NCBI RefSeq assembly: GCF_900112615.1
Contig: NZ_FOMK01000003.1
Span: forward strand, 372,001 to 436,000
Source: Chitinophaga sp. CF118
GTDB lineage: Bacteria > Bacteroidota > Bacteroidia > Chitinophagales > Chitinophagaceae
DNA length: 64,000 bases
Reading direction: 5' to 3'
The position numbers and the translations under genes were made by a program. The notes under the pieces are model-generated. The model was not told the DNA's origin, did not search any database, and saw nothing but the letters and a program-made list of their open reading frames with translations. How positions within the stretch are numbered: the first letter of the stretch is position 1; every line of letters starts with the position of its first letter. This document shows, piece after piece, positions 26,243 through 35,301 of this stretch.

Positions 26243-27838
26243 ATGGAACAACCTGTAAGTAGTATCCCGTATGGCGAAACCGGGTATTTTAATCAATTGG
26301 TAGTAGATTTCCTGGCAGAACATCCGCATATTCGTCCTTATTATAAATATTCTCCTGTCAAACCACCGTTTGAAGAGGTGATCAAAGCTAAAAAGGCTCA
26401 TCCTCATCACCGGGAAACGCTGGTAGCGGCACTGGAACAGCAATACCAGGGACTTGAAACCTCCGCTGCTGTAAAAGCAAACATCAGCAGTCTGGCGGAT
26501 CCCAATACTTTTACCGTCTGTACTGCGCACCAACCTAATATCTTTACCGGTTATCTCTACTTTGCATATAAGATCCTGCAAACTATCAAGTTGGCAGATC
26601 AACTGAAAGCGCAGTATTCTCAATATAATTTTGTACCTGTTTATTACATGGGCAGTGAAGATGCTGACCTGGATGAACTGGGACATGTATACATCGATGG
26701 CAAGAACATAGTTTGGCCTACTTCCCAACAAGGAGCCGTAGGCCGGATGCGGCCGGAAGGTTTTGAAGAGCTGATTGAGACGATAAAAAACACATTGGGT
26801 TATGGTGCTTATTCAGAAGAGCTGATCACATTATTACGTACAGCTTACCTTGAACGGGAGAATATCCAGGATGCTACTTTATTCCTTGTGAATGAGTTAT
26901 TTGGTCGTTACGGACTGGTAACCCTTGTTCCTGATAATCCGATGCTTAAGAAGCTGTTTGTACCTGTTATGCGGGATGAACTGCTGCACCAGCATTCGCA
27001 CAGGATTGTGAATGACACAACAGAACGTTTATCACAACATTATAAAGTACAGGCAAATCCAAGGGAGATCAACCTGTTTTATCTTACGGAAACAGGACGT
27101 GAGCGCATTGTGAAAATGGGGGATAACTGGAAAGTACTGCATATGCCGCTGGAGTTTACAGCAGCTACACTGGAACAGGAGTTGCAGAATCATCCCGAAA
27201 GATTTAGTCCGAATGTGATTTTGCGTGGGTTGTTCCAGGAAACTATCCTGCCTAATATCGCCTTTATTGGTGGTGGAGGGGAGATCGCTTACTGGATTGA
27301 GTTACAGGAATTATTTGCTCATTATAAGGTGCCATTCCCGGTATTAGTGTTGCGTAATTCTTTCCTTATGGTAGACAGTCAATCCCAACAGCGTTTGCAA
27401 AAACTGGGATTAGATATTACAGATCTTTTTGGTGATGTGGAAACGCTGGTGAACAGTTTTGTACAAAAGCATACAAATGCTTCATTAGTGTTGAAAGATG
27501 AATATGCTGCTATAGAAAAATTATTTGATGACCTGGTGATAAAAGCCCGTAATATAGACGTTACACTGGAAGCGACTGTAGGTTCTGAGCGTAATAAAGC
27601 GGTGAAATCTATCGGTAAATTAGAACATAAATTCCTTAAGGCTGAAAAGAAGAAATTTGCATGGCAAACGGAGCAGATCCGTACATTGAAAGGGAAGTTA
27701 TTTCCGGCTAATTCTTTACAGGAACGGAAAGAGAATTTCATGCCATGGTATATTCATCAGGGGCCTGCTTTCTTTGATATGATACTTGAACATCTGGATC
27801 CGTTGTCGGACCAGTTTGGAATAATTTATACGAAGTAA
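26243..27838 (+). CDS. bshC: Bacillithiol biosynthesis cysteine-adding enzyme BshC
   Basis: A 531-residue BshC. This enzyme joins L-cysteine to glucosamine-malate in the last step of bacillithiol synthesis, in the cytoplasm. Family markers are the pocket around CTAHQPNIFTGYLYFAYKIL, VPVYYMGSEDADLDELGHV, the IAFIGGGGEIAYWIELQELF stretch and the coiled region before the end motif LQERKENFMPWY. The length fits the family (about 530-540). The ATG at 26243 is preferred to 26186 because the promoter overlaps the longer version and the family begins near here. BshA and BshB are not nearby, as is usual. Together with thioredoxin and MsrC, the window holds several thiol-redox genes. Confidence 0.94.
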   Translation: MEQPVSSIPYGETGYFNQLVVDFLAEHPHIRPYYKYSPVKPPFEEVIKAKKAHPHHRETLVAALEQQYQGLETSAAVKANISSLADPNTFTVCTAHQPNIFTGYLYFAYKILQTIKLADQLKAQYSQYNFVPVYYMGSEDADLDELGHVYIDGKNIVWPTSQQGAVGRMRPEGFEELIETIKNTLGYGAYSEELITLLRTAYLERENIQDATLFLVNELFGRYGLVTLVPDNPMLKKLFVPVMRDELLHQHSHRIVNDTTERLSQHYKVQANPREINLFYLTETGRERIVKMGDNWKVLHMPLEFTAATLEQELQNHPERFSPNVILRGLFQETILPNIAFIGGGGEIAYWIELQELFAHYKVPFPVLVLRNSFLMVDSQSQQRLQKLGLDITDLFGDVETLVNSFVQKHTNASLVLKDEYAAIEKLFDDLVIKARNIDVTLEATVGSERNKAVKSIGKLEHKFLKAEKKKFAWQTEQIRTLKGKLFPANSLQERKENFMPWYIHQGPAFFDMILEHLDPLSDQFGIIYTK

Positions 27839-28677
27839 AGAATAAAAAGCAAGGGTCGTTGCGATAATTCTCTATGCTTTTAATATCAATACTACAGTAA
27901 AAAATCAGGCAGCTAATGCTCCTGTGATTAAGCATTTGTGATATAACTATCTTATTTTTCTACAAACCAACTCCAGAACTTAGTTTGCAAAAATGCAAGC
28001 AGCTAAGAACTTATGTTCTTAGGTTATCATGATGGACAAAAGGCGTTAACTCCATATTGCCTTGTTCATTCCTGAATTGAGTTTATACAAGAAAGTCTTT
28101 CAAAACTGAAATAAGTATGATTCCCAAAAACCGGGAAAGAAGGTTTGTATGCATATGCGTAAACGGGTAGTAGAATCTTGTCATATCATCGTAAACAACA
28201 GCCAGGAATCTAAATCTTTATAGTAAACAACAATTAGTAATATAATTTCTTATTGAAACCGGATAGTAGTTATTGAGAGTTTATAGCGTTGTGTTATTAA
28301 GTTCGGAGAGTCTTGGGAGTGTCTCCCAGGAAACTTGCTAGTAAGTAGCACCTTTGGTAGGTGATTGATCGGTGGTTGATCGGTGGTTGATCGGTGATTG
28401 GTCGGTCACGATCGAACAATCACCGATCAACCACCGATTAACCACCTACTAAACCTGCAAGACACTAGCAACTTGCTCCGAAGTCTCCCCGAGGTCGCTC
28501 CGAAGTCACTACCAATTAGAAATAAAGACATTAATGCCTCCGCAATCTTCCGGATTACCGGGACAGAAGATTTGAGTTATGTGGGTAGAAGTGGTCAGTA
28601 TTTTTAGTTCGGTAAATAAAACTTACCGAACTGCAAATTGTGAATAATTACTTTAAGGATTTGAGTGAGTTTGAAGA
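27839..28677. other. 839-base non-coding stretch with a structured repeat element
   Basis: No convincing gene lies here. A small perfect hairpin CTAAGAAC-TTAT-GTTCTTAG is at 28003-28022. From about 28301 to 28515 the sequence is an imperfect long palindrome: the outer arms share ACTTGCTAGT (28333-28342) and its near complement (28464-28474), plus related CGGAG/CTCCG and CTCCC/GGGAG words. The centre is the 11-bp-repeat hairpin described separately. GCTCCGAAGTC occurs twice on the right side. The left part, 27839-28300, shows nothing recognisable. Confidence 0.7.
28364..28449. repeat. Hairpin built from seven copies of an 11-bp unit (four direct, three inverted)
   Basis: Four tandem 11-base units of the type GTTGATCGGTG occupy 28364-28407. 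Three units in inverted orientation, CAATCACCGAT, CAACCACCGAT and TAACCACCTAC, occupy 28417-28449. The arms 28368-28400 and 28417-28449 pair at 30 of 33 positions over a 16-base loop. It resembles neither a CRISPR array (no spacers) nor a plain terminator (no T tract). Confidence 0.85.
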
Positions 28678-30906
28678 TTACCTCTCTAAGGAATCCAGTG
28701 TTTTCTTCATATCCTTCAGTAAGGATAAGATTGCATTCAGCTGATCTCTTAGTTGTTTTGTTTCCAGCATTTCATCTCTCAAAGGCGTATTCCCTTTTCC
28801 TAGATTGGTTTCTTCCTGCCTGCGCTGGTAAAGACTTTCAAGTACAACGTCGAGTGTTTCAAATGCTTCTATTGCAGCAGGTAGTGTTTCCGGTTTTGAA
28901 CCTGGTTTTTCCAACATTTGTACGATGCATGAAAAATACTGCAGCAGGTTGTTGGTAATGAGTTTGTATTCAGGACGTGGATAATGTACCCCATGCAACA
29001 AGCCATAGTTAGCCAGTGCAGCGGTGTGTGACATGAGTGAATGGTTCAGTACCACGAAGTGATATATCTGTGAAGCATTTATCTGTTTGCTTTTGGGTTC
29101 TGACAGCATCCGCTGGAAGGCCGACATCAGATTGGCAGCACTCACATTTGTTTCTTTTCTGGCCAGCTTATAATCATTTAAGATAAATTCCTGCTCTGTG
29201 AACAGGCGCATCACCTGGTTAAAATATGCGCTGTTATCATTCACCATTTTGATCATGTGACCAGGAAGATAGTTATGCTCCCAGCTGGGCCATAACAGCA
29301 TGTTTGCGAGGAATGCAATTCCTCCGCCAATGAAGGTATCCATTACCCGCAGCCATACATACTGCAGGTGTGCAGGGTGCAGGAAATGTAGCAGGAAAAT
29401 AATAAACGGCGTGAGGAAGAAAACGCTGAGTGTATACTGTTGTGTCATGAAACTATAACTACCCAGGATACATACAAGCATGATCACGAAGATGATGGTG
29501 TCGTTTGTGGTCAGGTAGAGGATGCCGGCGGCAAAGAGTGCTCCCAGAATAGTGCCCATCAGTCGCTGGATGCTGCGGGTTTTGCTGATCCCGAAGCCGG
29601 GCTTCAGGATAACAATGGTTGTAAGCAGGATCCAGTACACGCGATTGAGGTGAAGGGCTTGTCCCAGTACATAACCGGAAAGGGCCGCAAGGCTCAGTCG
29701 GATGGCATGCCTGAAAATATGTGACTCGAATGTGAGATTGTTCTGAAGTGGTTCAAAGTCATAACGGTTGCGGGTTGTGAAGCTGGCCAGTTCGAGCCGT
29801 GGATCAATCTTCTCATTTTTTACCCTTTCCAGTCTTGTAAGACGGTGAAGGTTGTATATACGTTGTGCCATGTCCTGCAGGTTGTGCAGGATATTATTCA
29901 GGACGATCAGGCGGGTACGTTCTTTTACGGTAGGCAGTGTTTGACGGATTTCGGTCACTATCCGTTGTACTTTTTCTATTTCGTAACGGAGGTTATTTTT
30001 TGGTAAGGAACGTTGTCCTGCTGCTACAGCTTCGCCTATCAGTTGCAGATCCTGCACGAATTTCAGGATCAGGGTATGAAATTTATCCAGTATGTCAAGA
30101 TCTTTGAACGATTCCTGTAGCGCCTGATAGTCTGTTTGTGAGGCCATAATCTGCTCCTGGAGATCTACGATATCCAGGAAGATGAGCACCATGCTTTTGT
30201 TGATGCTGGTGGAACCTTGTTGTGCGGAACGATGTTTTAACAGGAGTTCTCTCACGGCTTCCTGTTTTTCGCTTACAATCACTTGTTGAGCAAGGACTGA
30301 CTTATAAGTATCTTCCAGGTTTGTATTCTTTTCATAGAAACCGGCCCGTACCTCCAGGTATTTTGCTGTTTCGGTGATACATTCAGAGAGCATCTGCTGT
30401 ACGCTAAGGTAGGGGCGGATCCGCCATAGAATTAGGGCCAGGAAACCGTACCATATGCCTCCGCTGGTGATTATCAGACTATGAATCAGCGCTTGTGAGG
30501 GTGGCAGCGGATCTTCTCCCAGAATGGATACCATCACCAGCATACAGGCAATGCCAATGTTACCGCCTCTGTTTCCATATACCAGCAGCATGCCATTAGC
30601 GAAGCAGCAGGCTAATATCCAGCCCATCATGAGCAGATGATAGGGGGCTATCAGGCTTGTACCCAGTGCAGTGAAGAAAATGAACCCAATAGCGGTAAGG
30701 ATGCCATTACGTTTGTGAAGGGCTGTTCCCGGTACATCAGACAAAGCCGTTGCAAGTGCGCCCAAAGATACCACGATGCCCATTGGAAGGTTGTCCATCA
30801 GGGAAAATACCACAGAAGGCACTACTACGCTGATGGTCGTACGCAATCCCGTGCTGAAATGGTAGCTGTAAATGAAATTCCTGACTTCCTGGATCCAATG
30901 CCGCAT
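28678..30906 (-). CDS. FUSC-family membrane protein (YccS/YhfK-like)
   Basis: A 742-residue inner-membrane protein with two blocks of about six membrane helices each (roughly residues 20-150 and 385-525), separated by a cytoplasmic helical region and followed by a soluble C-terminal part. This matches the YccS/FUSC-like group related to aromatic-acid exporters. Recognisable stretches are LGALATALSDVPGTALHKR in the first block and LTTIVILKPGFGISKTRS with RLMGTILGALFAAG in the second. The substrate is unknown. On the minus strand the -7 consensus TAACTTTG (30931 to 30924) lies 17 bases before the ATG. The long repeat region is downstream of its stop. Confidence 0.9.
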   Translation of the reverse strand: MRHWIQEVRNFIYSYHFSTGLRTTISVVVPSVVFSLMDNLPMGIVVSLGALATALSDVPGTALHKRNGILTAIGFIFFTALGTSLIAPYHLLMMGWILACCFANGMLLVYGNRGGNIGIACMLVMVSILGEDPLPPSQALIHSLIITSGGIWYGFLALILWRIRPYLSVQQMLSECITETAKYLEVRAGFYEKNTNLEDTYKSVLAQQVIVSEKQEAVRELLLKHRSAQQGSTSINKSMVLIFLDIVDLQEQIMASQTDYQALQESFKDLDILDKFHTLILKFVQDLQLIGEAVAAGQRSLPKNNLRYEIEKVQRIVTEIRQTLPTVKERTRLIVLNNILHNLQDMAQRIYNLHRLTRLERVKNEKIDPRLELASFTTRNRYDFEPLQNNLTFESHIFRHAIRLSLAALSGYVLGQALHLNRVYWILLTTIVILKPGFGISKTRSIQRLMGTILGALFAAGILYLTTNDTIIFVIMLVCILGSYSFMTQQYTLSVFFLTPFIIFLLHFLHPAHLQYVWLRVMDTFIGGGIAFLANMLLWPSWEHNYLPGHMIKMVNDNSAYFNQVMRLFTEQEFILNDYKLARKETNVSAANLMSAFQRMLSEPKSKQINASQIYHFVVLNHSLMSHTAALANYGLLHGVHYPRPEYKLITNNLLQYFSCIVQMLEKPGSKPETLPAAIEAFETLDVVLESLYQRRQEETNLGKGNTPLRDEMLETKQLRDQLNAILSLLKDMKKTLDSLER

Positions 30907-31217
30907 GTATAGAAAAATATATGCAAAGTTAATTCAATTACAAAGTAGAATTAGTCATTATTACTCATCATTCTACATCACTTTTCGTGGAATTTATACA
31001 CAGATGTGTATAATTAAATTAAAATAAATATTTAATTCTCTGATAAAATACTGTTTTCTTTGGAAAAATAATTAGTAATAAATAGTTTTAAGACACTGAT
31101 AATCAGAAACATTTTTCATTACCAGGCCGTTGACATGATGAATGCCGGGAAATCCGGGTCTTAAATCAAAGAAATCATAGTTATCTTTGACGGCTTAAAA
31201 AACAAAGCGAAGCGATT
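30907..31217. other. Divergent promoter region between the FUSC gene and smc
   Basis: It holds TAACTTTG on the minus strand (30931 to 30924) for the FUSC gene and TATCTTTG at 31182-31189 for smc. The middle is very AT-rich and carries no gene. Confidence 0.6.
31182..31189 (+). promoter_or_regulatory. -7 element TATCTTTG for smc
   Basis: An exact match to TAnnTTTG, 28 bases before the GTG start of smc. No clear -33 TTTG box was found at the usual distance. Confidence 0.55.
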
Positions 31218-34200
31218 GTGCGTTTAAAAACATTAGAAATTAAAGGCTTCAAAAGTTTTGCTGACAAAACCGTCCTGCATTTTGACGAAGGTGTTACGGG
31301 TGTAATAGGACCAAACGGTTGCGGCAAAAGTAATATTATTGACTCCATCCGCTGGGTGATAGGAGAGCATAAGATCAGTAACCTGCGTTCTGAGAATCAG
31401 TCGGGGCTGGTGTTCAATGGCTCGAAAAGTCGCTCTGCCAGTGGTATGGCGGAAGTGAGCCTGACGTTTGAGAACACCCGCAATGTACTGCCTACAGAAT
31501 TTACCACCGTTACCATCACCCGGAAATTTTATAAAAACGGCGATAGTGAATATCGCCTGAATGATGTGGCCTGCCGTCTGAAAGATATCCATAACCTCTT
31601 TATGGATACAGGGGTAAGTACGGATTCCTATGCTATCATTGAGCTTGGAATGGTGGATGATATTATTAAAGATAAAGAGAACAGCCGTCGCCGCATGTTG
31701 GAACAGGCTGCCGGGATCTCTATCTATAAAACACGTAAAAAAGAAGCTAAATCCAAGCTGGATGCTACGGAAGGTGATCTGAACCGTATTGAAGACCTGT
31801 TATTCGAGATCAATAACAACCTGAAAACAGTAGAAAGTCAGGCCCGTAAAGCAGAACGCTTTTTTGAAATAAAGAAAGAATACCGTGAAATCAGCATAGA
31901 GCTGGCGAAAGCTGCGCTGGAAGGGTTTAATATCAACTTTAAAGAGCTGACAGATCAGCAACAGCAGGAGAGCGACCGCAAAACAGCACTGGAAGCTGAG
32001 ATCGCAACAGATGAAGCGAGTGTGGAAGAAGATAAGCTGCATTTTGTTGCCAAAGAAAGAGAACTGCAGGTATTACAAAAATCATTTAATGAACTGGTAT
32101 CCACTATCCGTACCAAAGAGAATGATAAAAACCTGGCTACTCAACAATTAACATATTTAAAAGAAAGAGAAAGGAGTATCAGCCAGTTCCTAACTAATGC
32201 TGAAGGACAATTGCAGGGCCTGAGTGATTCTATTGCCTTTACAGATAAACAGGTAGAAGAGGAACAGGAAGTGTTTGAATCTTTACAGGATCAACTGGAA
32301 GGATTGCACGAAATGGTGGATGAGAAGAAAGACCTGTTTCATCAGAAAAAACTCTCTCTCGAAAATCTGCGCCGTGATCAGCAGCAATGGCAACGCCAGC
32401 AGTTTGAAGCGGAAAAGAAAGTCGCTGTAGCGGATACTTCTGTACAGAACCTGCAACGTGGTATTCAACAGTTACAGGAGGAGAAAGCAAACCGTCAGTT
32501 ACAGATCTCCCAGCTGGAAGAAGAAAAACTGAGCCTGCAGGATACTGTACAGGACAGTAAAGCAGATCTGGATGATATGGTACAGTTCCAGGAAGAAACC
32601 AAAGCCAAGATCCTGGCTACCCAGGGAGAAATCGAAGGGTTGCGGGATAAACTGGTGAATGAGAACCGTACACTGGATCAGAAAAAGAATGAGTACGACC
32701 TGTTAAAGTCGCTCGTAGATAGCCTGGAAGGTTACCCGGAAAGTATTAAGTTCCTTAAAAAGAACACCGACTGGAATAATAAAGCACCTATCCTCAGTGA
32801 TATTTTCTTCTGTAAAGAAGATTATCGTACCTGCGTGGAAAATCTGCTTGAGCCTTATCTGAACTATTACGTAGTAAATAATGCAGCAGAGGCTATACAA
32901 GCCATCCGCCTGCTGGATGAGAATAAAAAAGGAAAGGCTAACTTCTTCATACTGGATCAGTTCAACCACCAGAGTGGTGCGCTGTTCACTCCTCCGGGTG
33001 CCATTTCTGCACTTGATGTGGTAGAGATAGATGAGAAGTATAAAGGATTGGGCAACTACCTCCTGGGTAAGGTGTTCATTTCCGAAGATGTTAGTGCGCT
33101 GGAATTTGATAAACTGGCAGACCAGGATGTACTGATCATTGAGAAGAGCGGACGGATGCATCGCGGCAAATATAGCTTCAGCGGTGGATCTGTAGGATTA
33201 TTTGAAGGTAAGAAACTGGGCCGTGCCAAGAACCTGGAAAAACTGGATGAAGAGATTAAATCGCTGGAAACAATCGTAGCCAGCCTGCGTGAACAAATCC
33301 AGGATAAACACAACCAGGTACTGGGGTATAACAGTCAGCTGAATGAAAATAAGATCAACCAGGCACGTGAAAAGATCAACCAGCTGAATAACCAGGTATT
33401 TGGGTTACAGAATCGTATTGAGAACTTCCGTCACCTGATAGAAACCGGCGATAAGCGTCTGGCGGAAATGCAGCTGTCGCTGGAAACCAACCAGGAAAGC
33501 ATTTCCGGTGTAAAGGAAGAGCTGGACGACCTGAATGAAAAAGTACATGCACTGCATGATAATATTACTGCCGTTGAAAGAGAGGCATCTGATGCAGAAC
33601 AGCAGTTTAATCAGGCCAATGTGCAGTTCAATAACCAGAACCTGCAACATACCCGCCAGCAGAGTAAGGTGCAGGCGTTAAGGCAGGAACTTGAATTCAA
33701 GCGCAAGCAACTGGCAGATCTGCATGTACAGATCACAAGCAACAAATCACAACTGGAAGATGCGGTAGCTAATATCGCTGCTGCACAGGATAAACTGGGA
33801 GATGCGGAAGATGGGCTGATAGACCTGTTCCGTAAAAAAGAAGAAGAGGAGAAAGACCTGAATGAGAAAGACCAGGAATACTACAACTTTCGTAACCAGT
33901 TACAGGAAAAAGAAACGACATTGCGTGCCAAACAGCGTGCAAAAGATCAGTTGGAACAAGCACTCACTGTGATCAAAGATAAAGTGAACGATCTTAAATT
34001 GCAGCTTTCTTCTATGAAAGAAAGACTGAGTGTGGAGTTTAAAGTGAACCTGGATGAGATCCTGGACGAACAGCGAAATTCTACCTTGCCAGTGGATGAA
34101 CTTCAGGGTAGTGCGGAGAGACTGAAAAAGCGCCTGGAAAACATGGGAGAAATCAACCCTACGGCTATTGAGGCCTACCAGGAAATGAAGAAGCGTTATG

Positions 34201-34748
34201 AGTTCATTCTGGAACAAAAGAATGACCTGGTAAGTGCAAAGGAATCCCTGATGGCTACGATCCAGGAAGTGGAATCGACTGCTAACCAGAAATTCCTGGA
34301 TACATTCAACCAGGTGAAAGAAAACTTTGCCCGTGTATTCAAGGCATTGTTTACTGAGGAGGATGAGTGTGACATGATTCTGAACGATCCGGGAAATCTG
34401 GCAGATACAGGCATTGAAATCATCGCCAAACCAAAAGGTAAACGTCCGGCAGCTATTACACAGCTGAGCGGTGGTGAGAAAACACTCACAGCAACAGCAT
34501 TGCTGTTTGCAATTTATCTGATTAAGCCGGCACCATTCTGTATCCTGGATGAGGTGGACGCGCCGTTGGATGATGCGAATGTGGGTAAGTTTACCAATAT
34601 GATACGTAAGTTCTCAGACAACTCTCAATTCATCATAGTAACACATAATAAACAGACGATGGCGGCTGTAGATGTGATCTATGGTGTTACCATGCAGGAA
34701 GCTGGTGTAAGCAAACTGGTACCGGTGGATTTTAGAAGTCTGAACTAA
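31218..34748 (+). CDS. smc: Chromosome segregation protein SMC
   Basis: A 1176-residue SMC ATPase that compacts and separates chromosomes as a dimer with ScpA/ScpB. The Walker A motif GPNGCGKSN is at 31-39. Two long coiled-coil arms flank a hinge near 500-660. The signature LSGGEKTLTATALLFA (near 1082) and Walker B FCILDEVDAPLDDANV close the ATPase head. The length is normal for the family. The start codon is GTG. Family position 1 fits this GTG exactly (MRLKTLEIKGFKSFADKT). scpA and scpB are not in the window. Confidence 0.97.
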   Translation: MRLKTLEIKGFKSFADKTVLHFDEGVTGVIGPNGCGKSNIIDSIRWVIGEHKISNLRSENQSGLVFNGSKSRSASGMAEVSLTFENTRNVLPTEFTTVTITRKFYKNGDSEYRLNDVACRLKDIHNLFMDTGVSTDSYAIIELGMVDDIIKDKENSRRRMLEQAAGISIYKTRKKEAKSKLDATEGDLNRIEDLLFEINNNLKTVESQARKAERFFEIKKEYREISIELAKAALEGFNINFKELTDQQQQESDRKTALEAEIATDEASVEEDKLHFVAKERELQVLQKSFNELVSTIRTKENDKNLATQQLTYLKERERSISQFLTNAEGQLQGLSDSIAFTDKQVEEEQEVFESLQDQLEGLHEMVDEKKDLFHQKKLSLENLRRDQQQWQRQQFEAEKKVAVADTSVQNLQRGIQQLQEEKANRQLQISQLEEEKLSLQDTVQDSKADLDDMVQFQEETKAKILATQGEIEGLRDKLVNENRTLDQKKNEYDLLKSLVDSLEGYPESIKFLKKNTDWNNKAPILSDIFFCKEDYRTCVENLLEPYLNYYVVNNAAEAIQAIRLLDENKKGKANFFILDQFNHQSGALFTPPGAISALDVVEIDEKYKGLGNYLLGKVFISEDVSALEFDKLADQDVLIIEKSGRMHRGKYSFSGGSVGLFEGKKLGRAKNLEKLDEEIKSLETIVASLREQIQDKHNQVLGYNSQLNENKINQAREKINQLNNQVFGLQNRIENFRHLIETGDKRLAEMQLSLETNQESISGVKEELDDLNEKVHALHDNITAVEREASDAEQQFNQANVQFNNQNLQHTRQQSKVQALRQELEFKRKQLADLHVQITSNKSQLEDAVANIAAAQDKLGDAEDGLIDLFRKKEEEEKDLNEKDQEYYNFRNQLQEKETTLRAKQRAKDQLEQALTVIKDKVNDLKLQLSSMKERLSVEFKVNLDEILDEQRNSTLPVDELQGSAERLKKRLENMGEINPTAIEAYQEMKKRYEFILEQKNDLVSAKESLMATIQEVESTANQKFLDTFNQVKENFARVFKALFTEEDECDMILNDPGNLADTGIEIIAKPKGKRPAAITQLSGGEKTLTATALLFAIYLIKPAPFCILDEVDAPLDDANVGKFTNMIRKFSDNSQFIIVTHNKQTMAAVDVIYGVTMQEAGVSKLVPVDFRSLN

Positions 34749-34789
34749 CCGAATTAATTAATTAAGAAACCAAACAAAAAATTAATATC

Positions 34790-35185
34790 ATGGGCACATG
34801 GGGCACCAGGAACTTTGAAAATGACGGTTCACAAGATTGGATATTTGAAATGATGGAAAATAACGATGGCGGCCTGGTTGCCGACACGTTGCAGTTTACT
34901 GTTAATAAGGAAGGCGTAGTGGCTGCTTCTGAATGTGAAGAAGCACTGGCGGCGGCTGAAGTAGTAGCTGCATTGGCAGGTAAGGCGAGCGAAGATTTTC
35001 CTGAAGATCCACTCGATAACCTGGATAACCTGCAATTGCTGGCAGCTCCTGCGCTGAAGAAACTGGCTATTCAGGCAGTAGAAAGAGTTAAGAATGAGTC
35101 AGAACTGAAGGAACAGTGGACTGAAGCCGGTGACCTGGAAGCATGGGTAGCTGTGCTGGAAGATCTGCAGAAAAGATTAGGATAA
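34790..35185 (+). CDS. DUF4259 protein
   Basis: A 131-residue soluble acidic protein. The opening MGTWGTRNFENDGSQDW and the repeated alanine-rich helices with a closing W-VLEDLQKRL are the DUF4259 pattern. Members are short, mostly helical cytoplasmic proteins of unknown function. It starts 41 bases after the smc stop on the same strand and shares the terminator at 35259-35285, so it may be read with smc; no functional link is known. Confidence 0.85.
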   Translation: MGTWGTRNFENDGSQDWIFEMMENNDGGLVADTLQFTVNKEGVVAASECEEALAAAEVVAALAGKASEDFPEDPLDNLDNLQLLAAPALKKLAIQAVERVKNESELKEQWTEAGDLEAWVAVLEDLQKRLG

Positions 35186-35258
35186 TTAAATTAGAATACA
35201 ATCGCTATGAAGGCTCCGGAAGGAGTCTGCTGTTTATAGCAGATTTGAATATTTTATT

Positions 35259-35285
35259 CCCCGGTTCCTTCAGGAGCCGGGGTTT
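35259..35285. terminator. Bidirectional terminator between the DUF4259 gene and the nucleoside transporter gene
   Basis: CCCCGGTTCC at 35259-35268 pairs with GGAGCCGGGG at 35273-35282 with one wobble, over a TTCA loop. TTT follows on the plus strand, and AAATA-rich sequence lies on the other side. It lies between convergent stops. Confidence 0.8.
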
Positions 35286-35301
35286 ATTAATATAGATTTC
35301 A

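Noticed and set aside
28364..28449. CRISPR array
   Set aside because: The repeats are only 11 bases long with no spacers and are partly inverted; no cas gene is near.
28398..28607. Small gene inside the palindromic element
   Set aside because: The frame runs through the repeat and has no start signal or plausible protein features.
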